A stretch of DNA of 6,810 nt from Chloroflexota bacterium. GTDB lineage: Bacteria > Chloroflexota > Dehalococcoidia > Dehalococcoidales > WRFJ01. Positions within the stretch are counted from its first letter, which is position 1. Each line of letters opens with the position of its first letter. The position numbers and the translations under genes are program-made. Of this stretch, positions 1 through 5,749 are shown piece after piece. The notes beneath the pieces were generated by a model. The model had not been told where the DNA came from. It was given only the letters and a program-made list of their open reading frames with translations, and ran no database searches. Location of the stretch: contig WRFJ01000047.1 in the NCBI GenBank assembly GCA_009778865.1, forward strand, positions 1-6,810, read 5' to 3'.

Positions 1-21
1 AATAACTGCTGCATTTAAAAA

Positions 22-858
22 ATGCTAACAAATAAAATGCAGATGAAAAATTTAGCCAATTTATTAAACAAAGAGCGCCCGCTGATTATGGGCATAGTCA
101 ATGTCACGCCGGATTCATTTTCTGATGGCGGTCATCATAGTGAACCTTGGCAGGCTGTTGCTTTTGCCCAAGAACTCATAGAAAAAGGAGCTCATATAAT
201 AGACATTGGCGGAGAATCTACGCACCCCGGTTATCAAAATGTAAATAGCCAAGAAGAGCTGCGACGAGTATTACCGGTCATCAAAGCCCTGAAAGACAGC
301 GGCGTCATTCTGAGTATAGACACACAAAAAGCTAATGTAGCTAGTGCTGCTATTAAAGCTGGAGCACACATCATAAATGATGTGTCAGGACTATCCGACA
401 TGTATATGGCTGCTACTGTTGCAAATTTAGACTGTTACATAATACTTACAGCTAATGAAAATCTGCATGGTATAGATAAAGACATTGTGAAAACTGTAAA
501 AGAAAACTTGCAAAACTTGCTGCAAAAAGCTTGCCAGGCCGGCATTAAAAAAGAGCATATAATACTGGATATAGGTTTAGGTTTTGGTAAAACCTCGGAA
601 CAAAATTGGCTGCTTATTAAAGAATTGGCATGCTTTAAAGATCTTGAGCAACCGCTTGTGGTTGGTGCTTCACGCAAAAGTTTTATCGGTGTTGCTGCAA
701 AAGAGATGGAACCGCAAAAAAGATTGGGCGGCACATTGGCGGTGACAGCTTTGGCTGTAGAGCGCGGAGTCGATATTGTACGTGTGCATGACGTAGCAGA
801 TAATTTGCAAGCTGTTAATGTCGTTAGAGCTATTTTAAATATGAAAGATAATGAGTAA
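22..858 (+). CDS. folP: Dihydropteroate synthase
   Basis: Cytosolic folate enzyme that condenses 6-hydroxymethyl-dihydropterin diphosphate with p-aminobenzoate to 7,8-dihydropteroate; target of sulfonamides. The 278 residues span a full TIM barrel of normal length. Visible motifs: first signature with VTPDSFSDGG (residues 28-37), GGEST-PG loop (63-70), IDT (99-101), IND (118-120), GLGFGK (185-190), SRKSFIG (217-223) and RVHDV (254-258). By eye-alignment to E. coli DHPS the pterin-pocket Asp100, Asn119, Asp183 and Lys219 are all kept. Three usually conserved positions differ: His68 for Arg of STRPG, Thr143 for Met, and Ile184 for Pro of DPG. Start choice is uncertain: ATGs at 22, 37 and 43 all lack a clear Shine-Dalgarno site. 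The ATG at 22 overlaps a stop (26-28) of another frame open from the left edge, so coupling to an upstream gene is possible. folK follows after a gap. Confidence 0.95.
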   Translation: MLTNKMQMKNLANLLNKERPLIMGIVNVTPDSFSDGGHHSEPWQAVAFAQELIEKGAHIIDIGGESTHPGYQNVNSQEELRRVLPVIKALKDSGVILSIDTQKANVASAAIKAGAHIINDVSGLSDMYMAATVANLDCYIILTANENLHGIDKDIVKTVKENLQNLLQKACQAGIKKEHIILDIGLGFGKTSEQNWLLIKELACFKDLEQPLVVGASRKSFIGVAAKEMEPQKRLGGTLAVTALAVERGVDIVRVHDVADNLQAVNVVRAILNMKDNE

Positions 859-942
859 TAAGTTTAAAAGACAAGAGATTGAGAGTTGTGATGATATACG
901 GAAATAAACACATAACTTAAACAATACAGCAAAGTGTTATAT

Positions 943-984
943 GAAAGGCATTTTTATTAAGTTTTTGTGCCTTTCGCAGAAAGG
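943..984 (+). promoter_or_regulatory. Two mutually exclusive hairpins at the folK ribosome-binding site
   Basis: The hexamer GAAAGG occurs at 943-948 and again at 979-984; CCTTTC at 970-975 is complementary to both. Pairing GAAAGGCA (943-950) with TGCCTTTC (968-975) gives an 8-bp stem with a 17-nt loop and leaves the second GAAAGG free. Pairing 970-975 with 979-984 gives a 6-bp stem with loop GCA and buries that GAAAGG, the only Shine-Dalgarno-like sequence before the preferred folK start at 998. The complementarities are read directly; a regulatory role is inference. Confidence 0.4.
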
Positions 985-997
985 AATGGTCATATAC

Positions 998-1501
998 ATG
1001 CCAGCAAGAATAGTATATCTAGGCTTGGGATCTAATTTGAGTGACCGTTTACGTAATCTGCAGACAGCTGTACAACTAATAGCTGATAGAATTAAAGTAA
1101 ATGCTGTAAGCGGCATATATGAAAGCAAAGCCGAAGGCTATAATAATGCTCCTGATTTTTTAAACATGGTATTAGCTGCTGAAACTGCTTTGCCTCTGGA
1201 AAATCTACTGGTCTTAGCTAAAGTAACAGAAGCTGCTATGGGTCGCAAAATAAGTGAGCGCAACGCTCCGCGCATTATAGATGTAGATATACTATGTGCC
1301 GAAGATGAAGTACCCTTAGATACTCCTACTCTCAGCGTACCACATAAAGCTATGCACCAGCGCGCTTTTGTGCTAGCTCCGCTCAATGAATTATGTCCTC
1401 AATATATACACCAGCTAACTAAGAAAAGCGTGGAAGAAATGCTGGGAGAGTTGCAAGGAGAAGATGCCGAATATTGGGGCGAGTTAAATATGGCATTCTA
1501 A
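998..1501 (+). CDS. folK: 2-amino-4-hydroxy-6-hydroxymethyldihydropteridine pyrophosphokinase (HPPK)
   Basis: Transfers diphosphate from ATP to 6-hydroxymethyl-7,8-dihydropterin, making the substrate for the FolP encoded just upstream. From 998 the protein has 167 residues, normal for the family, and begins MPARIVYLGLGSN, the expected HPPK N-terminus. Further marks are a DFLNMV segment, the catalytic-loop pattern GRKISERNAPR followed by the metal-binding DVDIL, and VPHKAMHQRAFVLAPL. The Trp-Gly common in the RWGPR loop is Asn-Ala here, a variant I believe occurs in other phyla. The frame is open further up: ATG at 986 lies 1 nt after GAAAGG, too close, and ATG at 941 (186 residues) has no Shine-Dalgarno site and adds a non-family extension. 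The GAAAGG at 979-984 lies 13 nt before 998, somewhat far, so 986 remains possible. The queD-like gene follows 15 nt after the stop, so the two are almost certainly cotranscribed. Confidence 0.9.
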   Translation: MPARIVYLGLGSNLSDRLRNLQTAVQLIADRIKVNAVSGIYESKAEGYNNAPDFLNMVLAAETALPLENLLVLAKVTEAAMGRKISERNAPRIIDVDILCAEDEVPLDTPTLSVPHKAMHQRAFVLAPLNELCPQYIHQLTKKSVEEMLGELQGEDAEYWGELNMAF

Positions 1502-1516
1502 AAGAGGAGAAAAATT

Positions 1517-1885
1517 ATGTTTGAATTAAAAGTAAAACGTCCTTTTAACGCTGCTCATTTTCTGCGTGGCTATGACGGCAAATGCGAAAATTTGCACGGA
1601 CACGGCTATATAGTACAGATATGTGTACGCGGTCAACAACTGAATGAAACAGGTTATATAACAGATTTTACCGCTCTTAAAGCCCATCTAAATGAAGTCT
1701 TAGCCGCCTTAGATCATACTTGTCTGAATGAAATCACCGCTTTTAAAGAACAAAATCCTACTGCCGAAAATATTGCCAAATATATTTATGACCAAATAAA
1801 CTCCAGCATTGAGATGCCGGCTTATTTGCATTCGGTAAAAGTATGGGAAACTCCCGAACAAAGTGCTAAATACACTCGTGATTAA
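1517..1885 (+). CDS. queD: QueD / 6-pyruvoyl-tetrahydropterin synthase family protein, possible PTPS-I/III type
   Basis: A small T-fold zinc enzyme of 122 residues, full length. FNAAH supplies the first zinc ligand His14, and CENLHGH (23-29) supplies catalytic Cys23 and zinc ligands His27 and His29. DF (50-51), LDH (65-67), PTAENIA (81-87) and VWET with Glu111 (109-112) complete the family pattern. Members of the QueD class convert dihydroneopterin triphosphate to 6-carboxy-tetrahydropterin for queuosine. Glu24 directly after the Cys matches the CExxHGH form I recall for PTPS-I/III proteins, which can also cleave the side chain to 6-hydroxymethyl-dihydropterin and so replace dihydroneopterin aldolase (FolB). 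Context supports a folate role: folP and folK lie directly upstream, while folB, queC and queE are not in the window. GAGGAG at 1504-1509, 7 nt before the ATG, fixes the start. Family is certain; substrate is not. Confidence 0.9.
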   Translation: MFELKVKRPFNAAHFLRGYDGKCENLHGHGYIVQICVRGQQLNETGYITDFTALKAHLNEVLAALDHTCLNEITAFKEQNPTAENIAKYIYDQINSSIEMPAYLHSVKVWETPEQSAKYTRD

Positions 1886-1886
1886 T

Positions 1887-1916
1887 TTGATGATCACAAT
1901 CTATAAAGGCTACAAT
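1887..1916 (+). promoter_or_regulatory. Candidate sigma-A promoter for the YchF-like gene
   Basis: TTGATG at 1887-1892 (4 of 6 consensus bases) and TACAAT at 1911-1916 (5 of 6) are separated by 18 nt and placed so that transcription would begin about 30 nt before the TTG start codon. This would separate the YchF-like gene from the folate genes. Prediction from consensus only. Confidence 0.4.
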
Positions 1917-1951
1917 AAGGCAACTTATTTTATTAATATAAGGAACCTACT

Positions 1952-3031
1952 TTGAGTATAAATCTTAGTATTATAGGACTCTCGCAAAGCGGCCGCACCA
2001 GTATTTTTAACGCTTTAACTAAGGGTAAAGCTGACTTAAACACACATATCGGTGCTGCCAATATAGGCATTGCCAAAGTGCCTGATATTCGTTTGGAAAG
2101 ATTGCGCGATCTTTTTAACCCCAAAAAATATACTCCGGCTGAAGTGCGTTATGTAGAGATCGGCGGCAACATTAAAAGCATAGATGGTAATTTATTAAAT
2201 CAAATTTCTCAAAGTGATGCTCTTTTGGCCGTTGTACGTGCTTTTAATAGTGATGCCGTTCCTCATCCAGATGGTAGTGTAGACGGCCTGCGAGATATTG
2301 AGGCTCTTTTTTTAGAGATGGCTTTTTCTGATATGGGCGTTATTGAGAGACGCTTAGAAAAACTAGCGTCTCAACTACGTGGAGCCAAAACCACAGAAAA
2401 AGACAGGCTGGAAGAAGAAAAAGCCTTGATATTGCGCTTGCAGCAAGCACTAGAAAACGGCATGTCTATTCGTCAACTAGTTTTAAACGAACACGAGCAA
2501 AGTTTACTTTCCGGTTATCGATTTTTAACACAAAAACCTATGCTAACTATCATCAATATAAACGAACACGAGGTGGCCATCGCTTCACAAATTGAAGCAA
2601 TCTACAAAGAAAAATTTCATGGCGAAGGGCAAAATTTTGTAGCTTTATGCGCCCGTTTAGAAACTGAACTAAGCGAATTGTCTGACGATGAATGTGTTGA
2701 AATGTGTAAAGATTTCGGCATATTGCAACTAGGCCTTAACCGCATTATTAAAGAGAGTTTTGCTTTATTAAATCTTATATCTTTTTTCACTTGCGGCTCT
2801 GATGAAGTACGTGCCTGGCCCATTATGAATGGTACTAATGCCCAAAAAGCGGCTGGTAAGATTCATACTGATATTGAACGAGGTTTTATACGTGCCGAGG
2901 TGGTTTATTATCAAAATATGTTAAATAAAAAAACTATGGTTGAAATTAAAAAAGCTGGCCTATTTCGTTTGGAAGGTAAAACCTATATTGTCAATGACGG
3001 TGACATTATTAATTTTCTATTTAACGTATAA
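1952..3031 (+). CDS. Divergent YchF-family (OBG-type) P-loop NTPase
   Basis: YchF proteins are cytosolic ribosome-associated ATPases/GTPases linked to translation and stress. The 359 residues fit the family throughout: N-terminal G domain, then a segment (about 94-138) like the HPDGSVDGLRDIE stretch of YchF, a charged helical arm (about 130-180), an NxxE specificity motif as NINE (202-205), and the C-terminal TGS-like domain with EVRAW (285-289), AAGKIHTDIERGFIRAEV (300-317) and DGDIINFLFNV at the end. The nucleotide-site motifs are altered: the P-loop reads GLSQSGRTS (9-17), with Arg15 for the Walker A Lys, and the DxAG motif appears as EIGG (69-72). Nucleotide turnover may therefore be weakened; this is probably a paralogue beside a canonical ychF elsewhere. 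The start is TTG, supported by AGGA at 1941-1944, 7 nt upstream; no in-frame ATG lies nearby. A candidate promoter lies just upstream. Confidence 0.87.
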   Translation: MSINLSIIGLSQSGRTSIFNALTKGKADLNTHIGAANIGIAKVPDIRLERLRDLFNPKKYTPAEVRYVEIGGNIKSIDGNLLNQISQSDALLAVVRAFNSDAVPHPDGSVDGLRDIEALFLEMAFSDMGVIERRLEKLASQLRGAKTTEKDRLEEEKALILRLQQALENGMSIRQLVLNEHEQSLLSGYRFLTQKPMLTIININEHEVAIASQIEAIYKEKFHGEGQNFVALCARLETELSELSDDECVEMCKDFGILQLGLNRIIKESFALLNLISFFTCGSDEVRAWPIMNGTNAQKAAGKIHTDIERGFIRAEVVYYQNMLNKKTMVEIKKAGLFRLEGKTYIVNDGDIINFLFNV

Positions 3032-3046
3032 AGATTGTAAAGGTTG

Positions 3047-3075
3047 TTGACAAGGCCGCCTTTTTAAGGCAAAAT
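3047..3075 (+). promoter_or_regulatory. Candidate sigma-A promoter for the NTF2-like gene
   Basis: A perfect TTGACA at 3047-3052 is followed after 17 nt by CAAAAT at 3070-3075 (4 of 6). The spacer contains a 5-bp inverted repeat, GCCTT (3058-3062) and AAGGC (3066-3070), which could be an operator half-site pair. Transcription would start near 3082, about 50 nt before the ATG at 3135. Confidence 0.5.
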
Positions 3076-3105
3076 TACGTCTAGTTATTTTAAATATTTC
3101 AAAGT

Positions 3106-3122
3106 AAAGGCTTAAAGCCTTT
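3106..3122 (+). repeat. Perfect inverted repeat directly before the NTF2-like gene's ribosome-binding site
   Basis: AAAGGCTT (3106-3113) and AAGCCTTT (3115-3122) are perfect reverse complements around a single A. In RNA this can fold as a 6-bp stem with a 5-nt loop, ending 3 nt before GGAGG at 3126-3130. It could be a repressor-binding dyad downstream of the promoter or a hairpin affecting translation initiation. The symmetry is certain; the function is unknown. Confidence 0.5.
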
Positions 3123-3134
3123 GTCGGAGGAGAG

Positions 3135-3680
3135 ATGAGCAGAGTTACACCCGAGATTAGAGACGAGATACAAGAAATTATGGACCGTATTACAACGGCC
3201 ATGCAATTGCGCAATATTGATGTATTTATAAAAGTTTTTAACTCAGTAGATGGCGGGGCTACCATTGGGTTACAAAAAGATGACATCAGCGTAGGCGCAG
3301 CTTCACTACGCTCCAACATGAGTGAGCTGTTTGAAGGCTTAGAGAGTTTAAACATCAAATTTGGCTGGAATAGCATTCAAGCTTCACCTGATGGCAATAC
3401 TGCATGGATGACGGCCAATTCTACAATGACTATGAAAAAACCCGGATTTGAACCCTTAGTAATGCCTTTGCGTATGACTTTTATTTTTGAGAAAAATGCC
3501 GAAGGGCAATACTTAGTTAACCATTGGCATTATTCTTCGCCTACTACTTTAAACTTTGTACCCCTGCCGCAACCGGTAGCTGCTACCGAAGGTCAAGTGT
3601 CAGTTGAAACTGAAGGGACAACCCATATCTCCGATAGCGGACTGCCCAATGATGACGGTGTATTTTACGATATTCCTTAA
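3135..3680 (+). CDS. SnoaL/NTF2-like superfamily protein
   Basis: Predicted cytosolic protein of 181 residues with no signal peptide or membrane segment. Residues 1-140 follow the SnoaL_3/NTF2-like layout: an N-terminal amphipathic helix (RDEIQEIMDRITTAMQLRN), a DVFIKVF segment, a helix around 58-70, then strands with FGWNSIQASPDGNTAWMTA (76-94), MPLRMTFIFEK (110-120) and YLVNHWHYSSP (126-136). The family is a cone-shaped fold used by isomerases, hydrolases and non-catalytic ligand-binding proteins, so no reaction can be assigned. The tail (about 141-181) is Pro-rich and then acidic, probably disordered, and absent from minimal family members. Start: GGAGG at 3126-3130 is 4 nt before the ATG. 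The gene appears to be transcribed alone, with a promoter at 3047-3075, a dyad before the ribosome-binding site and a terminator hairpin after the stop. Confidence 0.75.
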   Translation: MSRVTPEIRDEIQEIMDRITTAMQLRNIDVFIKVFNSVDGGATIGLQKDDISVGAASLRSNMSELFEGLESLNIKFGWNSIQASPDGNTAWMTANSTMTMKKPGFEPLVMPLRMTFIFEKNAEGQYLVNHWHYSSPTTLNFVPLPQPVAATEGQVSVETEGTTHISDSGLPNDDGVFYDIP

Positions 3681-3697
3681 GTTTCAATTTAAAAAAC

Positions 3698-3747
3698 AAC
3701 AACTGTAATAAGGCGGTGGTTTTTACCACCGCCTTATTACAGTTGTT
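3698..3747. terminator. Bidirectional intrinsic terminator, perfect 23-bp hairpin
   Basis: Arms 3698-3720 and 3725-3747 are perfectly complementary over 23 nt around a TTTT loop; the part next to the loop is GC-rich (GGCGGTGGT). Read leftward, the hairpin is followed by G and six T (complement of 3691-3696), a good U-tract. Read rightward it is followed by AAATTCTTTT, which is weaker. It lies between converging genes: the NTF2-like gene ends at 3680 and the leftward small membrane protein gene ends at 3772. Confidence 0.88.
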
Positions 3748-3771
3748 AAATTCTTTTGATAAATAGAATTG

Positions 3772-4095
3772 TCATTTTTTCCGTTTATCATTAACAAGAT
3801 GCCCATTGATTCGGACTTTAATTCTATGGCCTGGCCAATCAAAGAAATTTTCATAAAATAAAATATGCATATCATCCTGTTCAATTTCAAGAGTAGGTGG
3901 GTTAATATACCAAAAAGTGTTTTTCTTTTGAGCTACTAATGTGCCATCAATTATTATATAGCGGTTTATATCACTACGAAAAATCTCAATATAATGCCCG
4001 TTATATTCATAAAAACGCCTTTCTCTACGTATAAAAAAGAACAACACAGTCCATAGTAGCAGGAAAATAGGCAGCGAAAAAAGTATATAATCCAT
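3772..4095 (-). CDS. Small membrane-anchored protein of unknown function
   Basis: I do not recognise this 107-residue protein. Residues 3-22 form one hydrophobic segment with several Phe, followed by RRERR (23-27), which suggests an N-terminal membrane anchor with the rest in the cytoplasm. Residues 30-107 look beta-rich and aromatic. Two stretches about 47 residues apart resemble each other, YIIIDGTLVAQKK (46-58) and VRINGHLVNDKRK (94-106), hinting at a duplicated beta-hairpin unit. The tail is basic. AAAGGG lies 9 nt before the ATG at 4095. An ATG in another frame sits between the two and offers only a short frame. The gene follows degV by 115 nt on the same strand with no convincing terminator between, so it is probably the last gene of the remA-gmk-degV transcript, ending at the hairpin at 3698-3747. 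Confidence 0.65.
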   Translation of the reverse strand: MDYILFSLPIFLLLWTVLFFFIRRERRFYEYNGHYIEIFRSDINRYIIIDGTLVAQKKNTFWYINPPTLEIEQDDMHILFYENFFDWPGHRIKVRINGHLVNDKRKK

Positions 4096-4210
4096 AATTC
4101 ATAACCCTTTAAGTTTTAGTCGATATTTCAGTTACGAGACTTAAATATTTTTCCGGTTTTTACTGTACCATCTTAATTTTATTCTGTGCAGAACCAGATC
4201 AAAGCTTCTA

Positions 4211-5080
4211 TTACCGTTCACTACCTACAAAGAAAAGTGCCACTGTACCCGGACCGCTATGGGCACCGATTACCGGATCTATATAGTTTATAAGTATATC
4301 TTTTACGTTCATACGATTACGTATCTGTGTCGCCACATATTCGGCATCTTCAATACAGTCTCCGTGGCTGATAAAAATATACTGTTCAGTTACATTAATG
4401 GCCGTAGCGTCCATGCGGTCTACTAAAGCTTCCAAACTCTTTTTGCGACCACGTACTTTTGAAACAGGTATCAAACGGCCACCGTTATCTACATGTATTA
4501 CCGGTTTTATGGAAAGCATGGTACCGAAAACAGCTGCTGTAGCCGATAAACGACCGCCTCTTTTTAAAAAGAAAAGATCTTCCACTGTAAACCAGTGGCA
4601 TAAACGCAAACGGTTTTCCAATTGCCAATTATAAACTTCCTCTATGTTCTTGCCAGCTTCTTTTTGAACAATAGCGTAATACACCAACAAGCCCTGTCCT
4701 AAAGAAGCTGCCAGTGAATCTACATGATAGATCTTACGCTCAGGATATTTTTCCTGCAATTCTTCCAAAGTGGCAGCGCATACATGGTAAGAACCGCTAA
4801 GACCGGAAGAGAAACCTATATAAAGCAAATCTTGGCCATTTTTTAAAATACTTTCAAATACATCCAAGCAAACTTTGCGGCTAATAAGTGAAGTGGTGAT
4901 AGCTTCTTTATTACGCATCATAGTATAAAAACGCTTAAGATTAGTCTCTTCACCTTTAGTATAACTATAATATTCTTCACCTTTGACATAAAAAGCCAGT
5001 GATAAAATTTCTAAATCATACTTTTCTATTAATTCATCAGTAAGATTAGCGCAAGAATCGGTCACAATTTTAAAACTCAT
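4211..5080 (-). CDS. DegV family (FakB-type) fatty-acid-binding protein
   Basis: DegV/FakB proteins hold a single fatty acid and present it to the kinase FakA, which makes acyl phosphate for phospholipid synthesis; they act in the cytosol. The 289 residues match usual length and order: IVTDSCANL (5-13), TTS (62-64) at the expected carboxylate-binding loop, GFSSGLSGSYH (89-99), DSLAASLGQG (121-130), FLKRGGRLSATAA (171-183), IKPVIHVDNGGRLIPVSKVRGRKK (191-214), ISHGDCIEDAE (237-247) and IGAHSGPGTVALFF (271-284). The loop after TTS reads LISRKV rather than the QPSP-like sequence I know from other members. AAGGAG about 6 nt before the ATG at 5080 supports the start. It lies 60 nt after gmk on the same strand. 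No fakA (DhaK-like) partner is in the window. The lipid bound cannot be read from sequence. Confidence 0.92.
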   Translation of the reverse strand: MSFKIVTDSCANLTDELIEKYDLEILSLAFYVKGEEYYSYTKGEETNLKRFYTMMRNKEAITTSLISRKVCLDVFESILKNGQDLLYIGFSSGLSGSYHVCAATLEELQEKYPERKIYHVDSLAASLGQGLLVYYAIVQKEAGKNIEEVYNWQLENRLRLCHWFTVEDLFFLKRGGRLSATAAVFGTMLSIKPVIHVDNGGRLIPVSKVRGRKKSLEALVDRMDATAINVTEQYIFISHGDCIEDAEYVATQIRNRMNVKDILINYIDPVIGAHSGPGTVALFFVGSER

Positions 5081-5140
5081 GGTATCTCCTTTTGAAAATT
5101 TTAGCTATTAGTTTTAAAGACCCATTGGCTTTCCGAGAGA

Positions 5141-5749
5141 CTAGACCTTTATATTGCGCTGTATTAAGCGACATTTTTCAGCGCGTACTATACTCATAAT
5201 CTTACGCACGGCCTCATCTATATGCCCGTCTTCGTTGACCACCACATAATCAAAAAGCGGCAGACTTTGCAATTCTTCCTCGGCAGCACTTAAACGACAA
5301 ACTAAAGCATCGGGACTTTCAGTATGGCGACGGTTTAAACGTGCCACTAAATCATCTATTGAAGGTGGCATTAAAAATATAAAAACAGCATCTGGGATTT
5401 TTTCTTTAATAGTACGCGCACCTTGAACATCAACTTTCATTATGACATCACGTCCCTGAGCTAAAGCTTCGCGTACCGGAAAACGTGGTACTCCGTAAAA
5501 ATTACCATAAACATTGGCCCATTCCAAAAAACCATTTTGTGACAGTAAATCTTGAAATTCAACAATGCTCAAAAAACGATAATCCACACCATCTACTTCA
5601 CGCAAACGTATTGGACGAGTGGTAGTGGTTACCACTTGTTCTATAGGAAAAGCGCGCTTACGTAGACGACTCAGTACAGCGTCTTTACCAACGCCACTGG
5701 GGCCGGAAAGCACTACTACTAAAGGATTTTCTTGGTGTTTATATACCAT
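5141..5749 (-). CDS. gmk: Guanylate kinase
   Basis: Phosphorylates GMP to GDP with ATP, in the cytosol; essential for GTP and (p)ppGpp pools. The 202 residues are normal length. Visible elements: P-loop GPSGVGKD (16-23), TTTTRP (41-46) then EVDGVDYRF (51-59) of the GMP-binding domain, FLEWANVYGNFYGVPR (74-89), KVDVQGA (105-111) before TIK, RRHTES (140-145) in the lid and FDYVVVNEDG (166-175). Asp23 follows the Walker Lys where Ser, Thr or Gly is usual. That and the NEDGHIDEA form of the last motif recall guanylate kinases I associate with Chloroflexota, but this is memory, not a search. The start codon lies inside the end of remA (11-nt overlap) and has no strong Shine-Dalgarno site of its own, so translational coupling to remA is likely. 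Confidence 0.95.
   Translation of the reverse strand: MVYKHQENPLVVVLSGPSGVGKDAVLSRLRKRAFPIEQVVTTTTRPIRLREVDGVDYRFLSIVEFQDLLSQNGFLEWANVYGNFYGVPRFPVREALAQGRDVIMKVDVQGARTIKEKIPDAVFIFLMPPSIDDLVARLNRRHTESPDALVCRLSAAEEELQSLPLFDYVVVNEDGHIDEAVRKIMSIVRAEKCRLIQRNIKV

Noticed and set aside
1..28. End of an upstream gene overlapping the folP start (stops at 16-18 in one frame and 26-28 in another)
   Set aside because: Too few residues to recognise a protein or choose the frame, so not listed as a gene.
879..916. TTGAGA (879-884) or TTGTGA (886-891) as a -35 for a folK promoter
   Set aside because: No acceptable -10 at 16-18 nt; the best box, CATAAC at 911-916, is 19 or more nt away.
859..940. Remnant of folB between folP and folK
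   Set aside because: The frames are short and none resembles the FolB N-terminus; the gap looks simply non-coding.
1914..1929. Hairpin AATAAG-GCAA-CTTATT with a GNRA loop after queD
   Set aside because: The stem is only 6 mostly AU pairs and the T-run is short; too weak for a terminator and it overlaps the candidate promoter.
3017..3376. 119-codon open frame on the minus strand
   Set aside because: Opposite the NTF2-like gene and its promoter; composition resembles a shadow frame and no family is recognisable.
4182..4193. Dyad TTCTG-TG-CAGAA between degV and the small membrane protein gene
   Set aside because: Too short a stem with too small a loop and no U-tract, so not a terminator.
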